Below the pieces are notes generated by a model. That model did not search any database and was not told the DNA's origin. It saw only the letters and a program-made list of their open reading frames with translations. This document shows positions 1-6,869 of a stretch of DNA of 6,869 bases, piece after piece. The DNA is taken from the NCBI GenBank assembly GCA_018241455.1, contig JAFEDW010000109.1, forward strand, positions 1 through 6,869. The letters run 5' to 3'. Made by a program: the position numbers and the translations under genes. Source of the DNA: Pseudomonadota bacterium (GTDB taxonomy: Bacteria; Pseudomonadota; Gammaproteobacteria; Steroidobacterales; Steroidobacteraceae). Each line of letters begins with the position of its first letter. The stretch's first letter is position 1.

Positions 1-700
1 GCACCTCGCCGTCGGCCGGCAGGAAGTAGCGCGTCTCGGCCATATTGCCGTCCTGCCACAGCAGGTAGCTGCCGGGCATGAGCTTGCGTACGCCGGCGAA
101 CAGCGTGGTCGGCGCGGGCACGTAGCGGTATTGCATGTATTCCGGGACCGCGGCGCTGTTGAGCCGCGCGTTCACGCCCGGGAAGCTCAGGATCGCCTTC
201 ACTTCCGACGCGAACAGCAGCAGGCCCGGCTGTTCGTACAGGAACATCGGCTTCTTGCCATAGCGGTCGCGGGCGATGAACAGCCGCTCCTGGCGCGCGT
301 CCCAAATCGCGAAAGCGAACATGCCGCGGAAACGCGTGAGGCAATCCGGTCCCCACTGCTCGTACGCATGCACGATCGTCTCGGTGTCCGAGCGCGTATG
401 GAAGGCGTGCCCGAGCGCGATCAGTTCGTCGCGCAGCCCGGGGAAGTTGTAGATCTCGCCGTTGAACACGATCGATACCGACCCGTCTTCGTTGGTGATC
501 GGCTGCTTGCCGGTCGACAGGTCGATGATCGACAGGCGGCGATGCGCGAATCCGAGCCGTTGCGCACCGTCGCGTGTGCAGGTTTCGAGGAAGCCGTCGT
601 CGTCGGGACCCCGGTGCACGATGCTGCGGGCCATCGCGCGCAGTGCCGTCGGCAGATCGGAAAGCGGGCGGCTGGTCAGGTATCCGGCGATGCCACACAT
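1..700 (-). CDS. Asparagine synthase (glutamine-hydrolysing)-like protein, 3' end missing
   Basis: This is the N-terminal 233 residues of a class II glutamine amidotransferase of the asparagine synthase B family; the rest lies beyond the left edge. The start is ATG at 700, giving MCGIAGY, so the catalytic Cys2 is exposed once Met1 is removed. Other family landmarks are HRGPDDDG (29-36), HRRLSIIDLS (53-62), the glutamine-binding NGEIYN (80-85), SDTE (104-107), RGMFAFAIWD (125-134) and RDRYGKKP (144-151). The synthetase domain begins around residue 180 but is cut before the ATP-pyrophosphatase SGG-D motif. The glutaminase half therefore looks intact, and the synthetase half cannot be judged. 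The gene starts six bases after the preceding glycosyltransferase stop, so it is probably cotranscribed. In polysaccharide loci such homologues are thought to amidate sugar acids rather than make asparagine. That role is an inference here; plain asparagine synthesis remains possible. Confidence 0.93.
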   Translation of the reverse strand, partial: MCGIAGYLTSRPLSDLPTALRAMARSIVHRGPDDDGFLETCTRDGAQRLGFAHRRLSIIDLSTGKQPITNEDGSVSIVFNGEIYNFPGLRDELIALGHAFHTRSDTETIVHAYEQWGPDCLTRFRGMFAFAIWDARQERLFIARDRYGKKPMFLYEQPGLLLFASEVKAILSFPGVNARLNSAAVPEYMQYRYVPAPTTLFAGVRKLMPGSYLLWQDGNMAETRYFLPADGEV

Positions 701-706
701 GGCGCG

Positions 707-1798
707 CTACAACGACTCGTACAGCGCGCGGAACTCGCCGGCCATGCGCTCGAGCGTGTAATGCTCGCGGATGCGCTGCTGCGAGGCGGCGGACAGGCGC
801 TGCAAGCTCGCGCGGTCGGCATCGAGCCGTGCAATCGCATTCGCCAGCGCCGGCGGGTCCTTCGATGGAATCAGGTAGCCGTGCACGCCGTCCTGCATGA
901 CATCCGGGATGGCAGCCACGGCCGTCGTGACGGGCACGACGCCGAAGGCCATGCACTCGAGCAGTGCGTACGGCAGGCCCTCGGAGTGGAAGGTGGGAAA
1001 CGCGAACACATCGGCGCTGGACCACAGCCGGTCCTTGTCCGCCCCAAACAGCGGCCCGGCGAACCGGACCCGCTGCGCGACCCCTAAGCGTGTGGCCAGG
1101 GCCTGCAGCGCTTCGGCCTCCGGTCCGTCGCCCGCGAGCGTGACCTGCACCGTCGTGCCGCGGTCCTGCAGCAGCCGCACGGCCTCCAGGATTTCGAAGA
1201 TGCCCTTGGTCCTGGCCAGCCGGCCCACGTACACCACATGGAGCGGCGCGGTCGTGGCCGCGCGCGGCGCCAGGTCTTGCGCGGCCCGCACATCGACCGC
1301 GTTGGGGATCACCTCGACGCGCGTCGCGGGAACGAACTGGCGGTAAGCCCTCTGCTCGCATTGCGCCAGCACGACCACGGCCTGCGGCAGGCCCAATACC
1401 CAGCGCAGCAGCGCCAGGCGCACACGCTTGTGGCCGGCGAAATCCTCAGGCAATTCGCCGCCGTGCACCTGGTAGACGGTCCTGCGCCGGAGCGCGCGCG
1501 CCACGAACAGGTAGCCGAGGTCGCGCCAGAAGGCCTTGCGATTGATCGAGGTGTTCAGGTGCACGATGTCCGGGCGCGTCCTGAGCAGGTAGCCCGCCAG
1601 GATCACCGGGCTGAACACGAAGCGGAACATTCGCGCGAGCCCCGACTCGACGCGGCCTTCGCGGCCGACGAGGAAGTGGCGCAGGCTGAATTCCTGCGTG
1701 AGGCTCGAGGACAGCAGCTGGTTCAGGTGCGTGGATACGCCGCTGACGGCCCCGAGCGAAGGGCCGAACAGCACCACGGATTTCTTCGCCGCGTCCAT
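707..1798 (-). CDS. Glycosyltransferase, GT4-like (GT-B fold)
   Basis: This is a 363-residue retaining-type glycosyltransferase, predicted to transfer a sugar from a nucleotide donor onto a lipid-linked repeat unit at the cytoplasmic membrane face. The N-terminal acceptor domain carries GPSLGAVSGVSTHL (12-25), with PDIVHLNTS at 76-84. The C-terminal donor domain (about 185-363) shows VVYVGRLARTKGIFEILEAV (188-207), LAGDGPEAEAL (221-231) and a canonical EX7E motif, E273 to E281, in SEGLPYALLE, followed by GVVPV and DGVHGYL. An in-frame start 28 codons upstream exists (1882) but would overlap the preceding gene by 73 bases and adds an Arg-rich, non-homologous-looking tail. ATG at 1798 is preferred because it lies 11 bases after that gene's stop and puts the first beta strand (VVLFGPS) at the right distance. 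No good Shine-Dalgarno is visible, so translation may depend on coupling. Donor and acceptor cannot be read from sequence. Confidence 0.9.
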   Translation of the reverse strand: MDAAKKSVVLFGPSLGAVSGVSTHLNQLLSSSLTQEFSLRHFLVGREGRVESGLARMFRFVFSPVILAGYLLRTRPDIVHLNTSINRKAFWRDLGYLFVARALRRRTVYQVHGGELPEDFAGHKRVRLALLRWVLGLPQAVVVLAQCEQRAYRQFVPATRVEVIPNAVDVRAAQDLAPRAATTAPLHVVYVGRLARTKGIFEILEAVRLLQDRGTTVQVTLAGDGPEAEALQALATRLGVAQRVRFAGPLFGADKDRLWSSADVFAFPTFHSEGLPYALLECMAFGVVPVTTAVAAIPDVMQDGVHGYLIPSKDPPALANAIARLDADRASLQRLSAASQQRIREHYTLERMAGEFRALYESL

Positions 1799-1809
1799 GC
1801 CGCGTGGCG

Positions 1810-3020
1810 TCAGCCGCCCACCCTGCTGCCTTCGAACAACCGGTCGTAGGCGCGCAGCAGTCGCGGCACTTCGTGATCCCACGACAGCTCCTGCGCGACG
1901 CGGTTCATGCCGAACTGGCCCATGCGCTCGCGCAGTTGCGGATCGTTCAGCAGTGCGACGATCTTGCCGGCCATGTCGACGGGATCATTGCGCTGCGCAT
2001 ACAGCGACGCCTCCTGCGCCGAGACGCGGCCCTCGGTCAGGTCGAACTGCACGATCGGCTTGCCGAGCGACATGTACTCCATGATCTTGTTCATGGTCGA
2101 CTTGTCGTTCATTTCATTGGCGACATCGGGATTCACGCACACGTCGGCCGTGTTGAGCATCTCCAGCAGCTCCTGGTCGGGCACGCGGCCGGTGAAGGTG
2201 ACGAACCCGGCGACGCCGAGCTGCTCCGCCAGCGCGCGCATCGCTGCCAGCTCGGTGCCGCCGCCGACCAGGCCGAAGTGGATGTCGCGCCGGCCCAGCA
2301 CCTTGACGATGTGCTCGACCGAGGCCAGCAGCAGGTCGATGCCTTCCTGGCGCCCCATGACGCCGACGTAGCCCACCAGGTAGGTGCAACCCTTGCGCAA
2401 TTCAGGCTTGGGCGGCAGGCGGCGCAGGCGCCGCAGGTCGGGCCCGCTGCGCACGACGAATACGCGATCGGGCGGCATGCCCCCGCGCGTGATCGCGATG
2501 TTGCGGTACGACTCGTTGGTGGCGATCGAGACATTGGCAGCCGCGAAAGTCCATCGCTCGAAGGCCAGCATCACCTTGTAGAAGAAATCGCGCCGGCCGA
2601 ATTTCGCCTCGTACAGCTCGGGGTTGATGTCATGATGGTCAAACAGGAATTTCTTGCCGAACAATTTGTAGAAGCGGCCGATGATGAAAATCGTGTCGGG
2701 CGGATTGCAGGCGTGGATGACATCGAACCCGCGCGTCATCAGCACGCGCAGCGACAGCCAGAATTCCGCCAGCAGCGCCCAGGAATATTCGAGCGCGTAG
2801 CCGATTGCCCCGGACGCTTCGAATGGCAGTGAATGGCGGTAGATCGCGATGCCGTCGATGTCCTCGCGGCTGCGCTCGTAGCCTTTGCCCTTCGGGCAGA
2901 TGATCGACACCGTGTAGCCGGCGGCCGCCAGCGTGCGCGCCTCCTGCCAGACCCGACGATCGAAGGGGCAGGGCAGGTTCTCGACGATGATCAGGACCCG
3001 CCGTGCGCGAGTGCTCCCGC

Positions 3021-3024
<4 letters not shown>
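1810..3024 (-). CDS. Glycosyltransferase, GT4-like with NDKSTMNKIME motif
   Basis: This is a 404-residue GT-B glycosyltransferase. The N-terminal domain opens with LIIVENLPCPFDRRVWQEA (11-29), a signature of a subgroup of GT4 proteins common in exopolysaccharide loci and often found beside nucleotide-sugar dehydrogenases (from memory of the family). Next come DVIHACNPPD (101-110), FDHHDINPELY (128-138), ATNES (168-172) and the donor domain with YVGVMGRQEGID (219-230), LVGGGTELA (252-260) and FTGRVPDQEL (277-286). At the EX7E position it reads NDKSTMNKIMEYMSLGKP (306-323): E316 is kept but the first Glu is replaced by K308. The start is GTG at 3024, whose last two bases form part of the upstream dehydrogenase stop (GTGA, four-base overlap). 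A TTG one codon earlier is also open. A GAAGGG sequence eight bases before GTG favours GTG. Sugar specificity is unknown. Confidence 0.9.
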
Positions 3025-4334
<1,310 letters not shown>

Positions 4335-4340
4335 ACGAGA

Positions 4341-4345
4341 CTCCA
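4341..4345 (-). promoter_or_regulatory. Ribosome binding site of the algD-like gene
   Basis: TGGAG on the minus strand, six bases before ATG 4334, is the clearest Shine-Dalgarno-like element in the window. It supports ATG 4334 over the in-frame upstream start at 4379, which has no comparable signal and would add a 15-residue extension ahead of the Rossmann strand. Confidence 0.55.
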
Positions 4346-4359
4346 CAGCAGAGCCAATC

Positions 4360-4368
4360 AGTATCGCA
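4360..4368 (-). promoter_or_regulatory. Weak extended -10-like site upstream of the algD-like gene
   Basis: The minus strand reads TGCGATACT, which has the TGn of an extended -10 and four of six bases of TATAAT (GATACT). It lies in the only sizeable gap of the cluster, about 25 bases before ATG 4334. No convincing -35 hexamer sits 16 to 18 bases upstream. If used, it would start a second transcript covering the dehydrogenase, two glycosyltransferases and the asparagine synthase-like gene. This is a suggestion from pattern only. Confidence 0.2.
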
Positions 4369-4402
4369 TAACGCCCCACGGCGATCGTGGCCTGCTGCCG
4401 TT

Positions 4403-4452
4403 ATTGCGGCCGCCCGCACAATTGCGCTCGCGGTGCGCGCAGCGGGCGCAAT
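4403..4452 (-). terminator. Imperfect GC-rich inverted repeat after a glycosyltransferase stop; possible attenuator or terminator
   Basis: Beginning three bases after the TAA at 4455, the minus strand reads ATTGCG-CCCGC, and about 25 bases later GCGGG-CGGC-CGCAAT. The two arms (4442-4452 with 4403-4408 plus 4413-4417) pair over 11 bases with a four-base bulge, and the loop can pair further through GCGC repeats. No run of T follows, so it does not meet the usual intrinsic terminator pattern. In such GC-rich DNA, hairpins arise easily by chance. Confidence 0.25.
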
Positions 4453-4454
4453 GA

Positions 4455-5609
4455 TTATGACATGCGCGCGGGCGCCACCTGCGGCGGCGCTTCGTCCAGG
4501 CAAGCGGAGAACTGCTCCAGCATGCGCGGCAGCGTGTAGCGATCGACGACCGAGTCGCGGGCCGCCTTCGCCGCGGCGGCGTCGGGCCGCGGCACCGCGA
4601 GCCGCTGCAGGCAATCGGTGAGCGCAGCGACATCGCCGCGCTCGAACAGGTAGCCGTTGACGCCCGGCACGACCTGCTCGCTGGCGCCGCCCACATCGCT
4701 CATGACCACGGGCTTGCCGAGCGCCAGCGATTCGAGCGCCGCCAGCGAGAAGGTCTCGACGCTGCGCGATACCAGCGACATCACGTCGCAGGCCTCGATG
4801 TACGGCCGCACGTCCGACTGGAATCCGGTGATGCGCACCTGCTGCTCCATCCCCAGCCTGGCGATGCGTTGCTCGATGCGCGCCCGCTCGGGTCCATCGC
4901 CGATGATCAGCAGGCAGGCGCCCAGGCCGCGCTCGCGCAGCCGGCGAACGGCTTCGAGCAGGTCGAGGTGATGTTTCTCCGGGCGCAGCGCGGCGCAGAT
5001 TCCGACCACGAAGTCGGCGGCAGAGAATCCCAGCTGCGCGCGCAGCTGCTGCGCGGCGGCTGGCGGGGCCGGGGCGTAGTAGTCGGTATCGACGCCGTTG
5101 TGGATGACCCGATCGGCGCGGGCCCGCAGGCCGCGCGAGCGCCAGTAGCGGCGCTGGTTCTCGCTGACGTACACCAGCAGGTCGCAGCGCGCGAACACCG
5201 GGCGGTACAGCCACATCTGCAGCTGCTCCTTGAGGCCGGTCACCAGCGTCGTGTGCAGCACTTCGATCAGCCGCACGCGGCGCCGCGAGAGACTGCGCGC
5301 GAGCTGGCCGTAGACCATCGAATACTGGTTCGTGCACACGAGGGTGTCGATCTCGTCGGTGACGATCAGGTCCGCGAGCCGGCGTATCGCGTGCCACTCG
5401 AAGCCCTTGCCGACGTTGCACCAGGTGATGTTCGCGAGCCGTTCCTGGCGCAGGTGCGGCAGCTGCGCAGCCTCGGGCTTCAGGCAGGCGAGCGATATCC
5501 GGAAGCGTTGCGTATCCAGGTGGTTGAGCAGCGTGATCACGTGCCGCTCGGCGCCGCCGACGCACAGCGAATTGACGATGAACAGGATGCGCCGCTGGCT
5601 TGCGCTCAC
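4455..5609 (-). CDS. Glycosyltransferase, GT4-like (GT-B fold)
   Basis: This is a 384-residue retaining-type GT-B glycosyltransferase, expected to act in the cytoplasm or at the inner membrane in repeat-unit assembly. The N-terminus shows ILFIVNSLCVGGAERHVITL (8-27), the typical GGAE acceptor-domain loop. VLHTTLVTG (117-125) and VIHNGVDTDYY (168-178) lead into the donor domain with ICAALRPEKHHLDLLEAV (204-221), LIIGDGPERARIE (234-246), ITGFQSDVRPY (260-270) and a complete EX7E motif, E285 to E293, in ETFSLAALE. It ends with GKPVVMSDVGGASEQV (298-313) and GVNGYLF. The start is GTG at 5609 in a GTGA overlap with the upstream stop. Much longer in-frame readings exist upstream, but they run inside the preceding glycosyltransferase and do not look like protein. 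No Shine-Dalgarno is visible, so reinitiation after the upstream gene is likely. The gene is followed by the 120-bp gap, so it may close a transcription unit. Confidence 0.91.
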   Translation of the reverse strand: MSASQRRILFIVNSLCVGGAERHVITLLNHLDTQRFRISLACLKPEAAQLPHLRQERLANITWCNVGKGFEWHAIRRLADLIVTDEIDTLVCTNQYSMVYGQLARSLSRRRVRLIEVLHTTLVTGLKEQLQMWLYRPVFARCDLLVYVSENQRRYWRSRGLRARADRVIHNGVDTDYYAPAPPAAAQQLRAQLGFSAADFVVGICAALRPEKHHLDLLEAVRRLRERGLGACLLIIGDGPERARIEQRIARLGMEQQVRITGFQSDVRPYIEACDVMSLVSRSVETFSLAALESLALGKPVVMSDVGGASEQVVPGVNGYLFERGDVAALTDCLQRLAVPRPDAAAAKAARDSVVDRYTLPRMLEQFSACLDEAPPQVAPARMS

Positions 5610-6742
5610 GGCGCCGCGCCGCCGGTCATGGCCGCGATGGCGGCGAGATAGGGCTGCAGCACCTTGTCGGTGCCGAATTCGCGCTCCATGAAGGCCAGGC
5701 AGCGCGCGCTGCACTGCTGCCATTCGACCGGGTCGCTGGCCAGCCGGCGAACCGCGGCGCGCATGTCGTCCAGGTTGTCGACGGCGTAGCCCAATCCTTC
5801 GCGCGCGATCAGTCCATCCGGGTCGAAGTAGCCGACCACCGGCGTGCCATTGCGCCAGGATTGCAGGTAGGTGTTGGGGAATCCCTCGACGTCGGAGGTG
5901 TTGGCGAACACGCGCGCGCGCCCGTACAGCTGGAAGGTGGGCGCATACGGGAGCTGGCCGTGGAAGTTGAGGTTCGGCAGCGCGGCGCCCTGCTGCTGCA
6001 CGAGCTCGTACAGCGCGCCCGCGTCCGGCAGGCGGCCGCCCACCATGTGCACGTCGACATCGGGCGTGCTGCGCGCGAACTCGAGCATACGGTCGGGCCG
6101 CTTGACCTGGCGGATGTTGCTGACCCACAGCACGGCGATGTCACGCGCACTGAAGGCCGCCAGCGCCGCCGGGTCTTCGACCAACATGCCGGCAATCGTG
6201 GATTCCACGCCGTAATTGCGGCGCAGCGCCACTTGTTGCGCGGCGCTCTGCACCAGCACCGCGTCGGCGCGGCGCAGGCCGTACTCGTACAGCTTCTTGT
6301 CGCGCCAGTACTTGATCAGCAGGTTGTGCGGATCGCAGTCCGCGTCGCTGGCCACGCGGAACAGCATCTTGCGGCCGCGCCGGTGCGCGTGCAGCGCCAT
6401 CTGTCCGACTTGCGTGCTGGCGCAGCTCAGGTAGTAGACATCGGCATCGGCGCGCCGCGCGGCGCGCACCAGGCCGGTCCAGCGCGGATGCAGGAAGCGC
6501 AGCAGCGGCAAGCCGCTGGATTCCGCAAAGGCGCGATGCGTCGTGACCCCGTCCCACCGCTGGCCGTCCTGCTGGCCGTAGTCGTAGACCAGCATCGAGA
6601 CTTCGAAGCCACGCCGGGCGAGGGCGCGCGCCAGCAGCGTCTGCTGCACCTGTTCGCCCCCGATGCGGTGCTGCTGGTACTCCGGCGCCAGCACCGGCAG
6701 GCTGTCGAGCCCGACAAAGCAGATTCGCAGTGGCGTACGCAT
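5606..6742 (-). CDS. Glycosyltransferase, GT-B fold, variant EX7E motif
   Basis: This is a 378-residue predicted glycosyltransferase. The N-terminal domain has ICFVGLDSLPVLAP (7-20) and RIGGEQVQQTLLARAL (26-41), the glycine-rich acceptor loop of GT4-type enzymes. DVYYLSCASTQVG (101-113) and LVQSAAQQ (163-170) mark the end of that domain. The donor domain contains VLWVSNIRQVKRPDRMLEFA (204-223), VHMVGGRLPD (231-240), LNFHGQLPY (258-266) and TSDVEGFPNTYLQSWRNGTP (282-301). The EX7E position therefore has E286 but Q294 in place of the second Glu, a replacement I recall in some GT4 subgroups, so it need not mean loss of activity. ATG 6742 lies four bases after the upstream stop; TGAGG is close to it but with only two bases of spacing. 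The gene overlaps the next one by GTGA. Donor and acceptor are unknown. Confidence 0.88.
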   Translation of the reverse strand: MRTPLRICFVGLDSLPVLAPEYQQHRIGGEQVQQTLLARALARRGFEVSMLVYDYGQQDGQRWDGVTTHRAFAESSGLPLLRFLHPRWTGLVRAARRADADVYYLSCASTQVGQMALHAHRRGRKMLFRVASDADCDPHNLLIKYWRDKKLYEYGLRRADAVLVQSAAQQVALRRNYGVESTIAGMLVEDPAALAAFSARDIAVLWVSNIRQVKRPDRMLEFARSTPDVDVHMVGGRLPDAGALYELVQQQGAALPNLNFHGQLPYAPTFQLYGRARVFANTSDVEGFPNTYLQSWRNGTPVVGYFDPDGLIAREGLGYAVDNLDDMRAAVRRLASDPVEWQQCSARCLAFMEREFGTDKVLQPYLAAIAAMTGGAAP

Positions 6743-6746
6743 GGCC

Positions 6747-6869
6747 TCAGGCCGGACTCATGCCGGATTCAAACAAGCCATCGATGGCCTCCCATTCGCC
6801 GGCGCGCGCATAGCTGTGGATGCCGACCATGCCCGGCAGCAAGTCCGGCTCGATGACCAGCGCTGCCCG
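6747..6869 (-). CDS. C-terminal fragment of an unidentified protein (5' part outside window)
   Basis: An open frame enters from the right edge and ends at a TGA at 6747-6749, giving 40 residues. It includes ALVIEPDLLPGM, then GIHSYARAGEW, and ends LFESGMSPA. This frame looks more protein-like than the two alternatives on the same strand: one gives a Ser/Arg/Cys-rich string, the other is Arg/His/Gly-rich. Its stop lies four bases before the ATG of the next glycosyltransferase, the spacing seen elsewhere in this cluster, so it is probably the preceding gene of the same operon. I do not recognise the family from this tail. A polysaccharide biosynthesis or modification role is only a guess from position. 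Confidence 0.6.
   Translation of the reverse strand, partial: RAALVIEPDLLPGMVGIHSYARAGEWEAIDGLFESGMSPA

Larger units (their letters stand above)
4335..4454. other. 120-bp intergenic gap dividing the cluster
   Basis: This is the only spacer longer than 11 bases between genes in the window. It holds the imperfect hairpin next to the upstream gene, a small perfect palindrome CCACG-N5-CGTGG at 4376-4390, a weak -10-like site and the Shine-Dalgarno of the dehydrogenase. No coding potential of its own is evident. It is the natural place for an internal promoter, a transcription boundary, or a regulator binding site, none of which can be proved from sequence alone. Confidence 0.5.

Noticed and set aside
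131..1087. Plus-strand open frames opposite the asparagine synthase and the fourth glycosyltransferase, including 131-1087 and 1238-1849
   Set aside because: These are antisense shadows; they cross the boundary between two real minus-strand genes and show no family motif.
1804..2832. A 342-codon plus-strand frame opposite the third glycosyltransferase
   Set aside because: It is another antisense shadow with His/Gln/Asp/Val-rich composition and no recognisable fold.
4371..4392. Possible operator at the CCACG-N5-CGTGG palindrome
   Set aside because: Five-base arms in GC-rich DNA are common by chance, and no known regulator motif was recognised; it is kept only as a note under the intergenic gap.
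5610..6128. In-frame 173-codon upstream extension of the glycosyltransferase at 4455-5609
   Set aside because: It overlaps the preceding glycosyltransferase in another frame and is Arg/Ala/Gly/Pro-rich. The ILFIVNS strand begins a few residues after GTG 5609, as expected for the family.
5600..6856. A 418-codon open frame on the plus strand opposite the first glycosyltransferase
   Set aside because: It lies antisense to a gene with clear GT-B motifs. The product is rich in Arg, His, Gln and Val without domain-like segments, as expected for a codon-register shadow.

Overview
This is a GC-rich window (by eye roughly 65% G+C) with every credible gene on the minus strand, packed almost without spacers. 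It looks like the inside of an exopolysaccharide, capsule or O-antigen biosynthesis locus of a high-GC proteobacterium. A beta- or gammaproteobacterium fits the AlgD-like dehydrogenase and the general gene style, but nothing in the sequence fixes the genus.

In transcription order (high to low coordinates) the layout is as follows. (1) The last 40 codons of an unidentified gene entering from the right edge (6869-6747). (2) A GT-B glycosyltransferase (6742-5606). (3) A second GT-B, GT4-type glycosyltransferase whose GTG start overlaps the previous stop (5609-4455). (4) A 120-bp gap, the only real intergenic space, holding an imperfect GC-rich hairpin and a weak promoter-like site. (5) A nucleotide-sugar dehydrogenase that matches GDP-mannose 6-dehydrogenase (AlgD) in length, catalytic cysteine position and C-terminal ending (4334-3021). 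(6) A third glycosyltransferase, again with a GTGA start/stop overlap (3024-1810). (7) A fourth glycosyltransferase (1798-707). (8) The amidotransferase half of an asparagine synthase-like protein that runs off the left edge (700-1).

Taken together, the dehydrogenase should supply a sugar acid nucleotide, most likely GDP-mannuronate. The four glycosyltransferases would build a repeat unit on the cytoplasmic side of the inner membrane. The asparagine synthase homologue may amidate a uronic acid, as proposed for homologues in some O-antigen loci. Polymerase, flippase, export and initiating transferase genes are not in this window and would be expected on either side. No RNA gene, mobile element, CRISPR array or clearly novel system was found. 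The most interesting points are the pairing of an AlgD-type enzyme with an amidotransferase-type protein outside an alginate operon, and departures from the usual EX7E motif in two of the glycosyltransferases.
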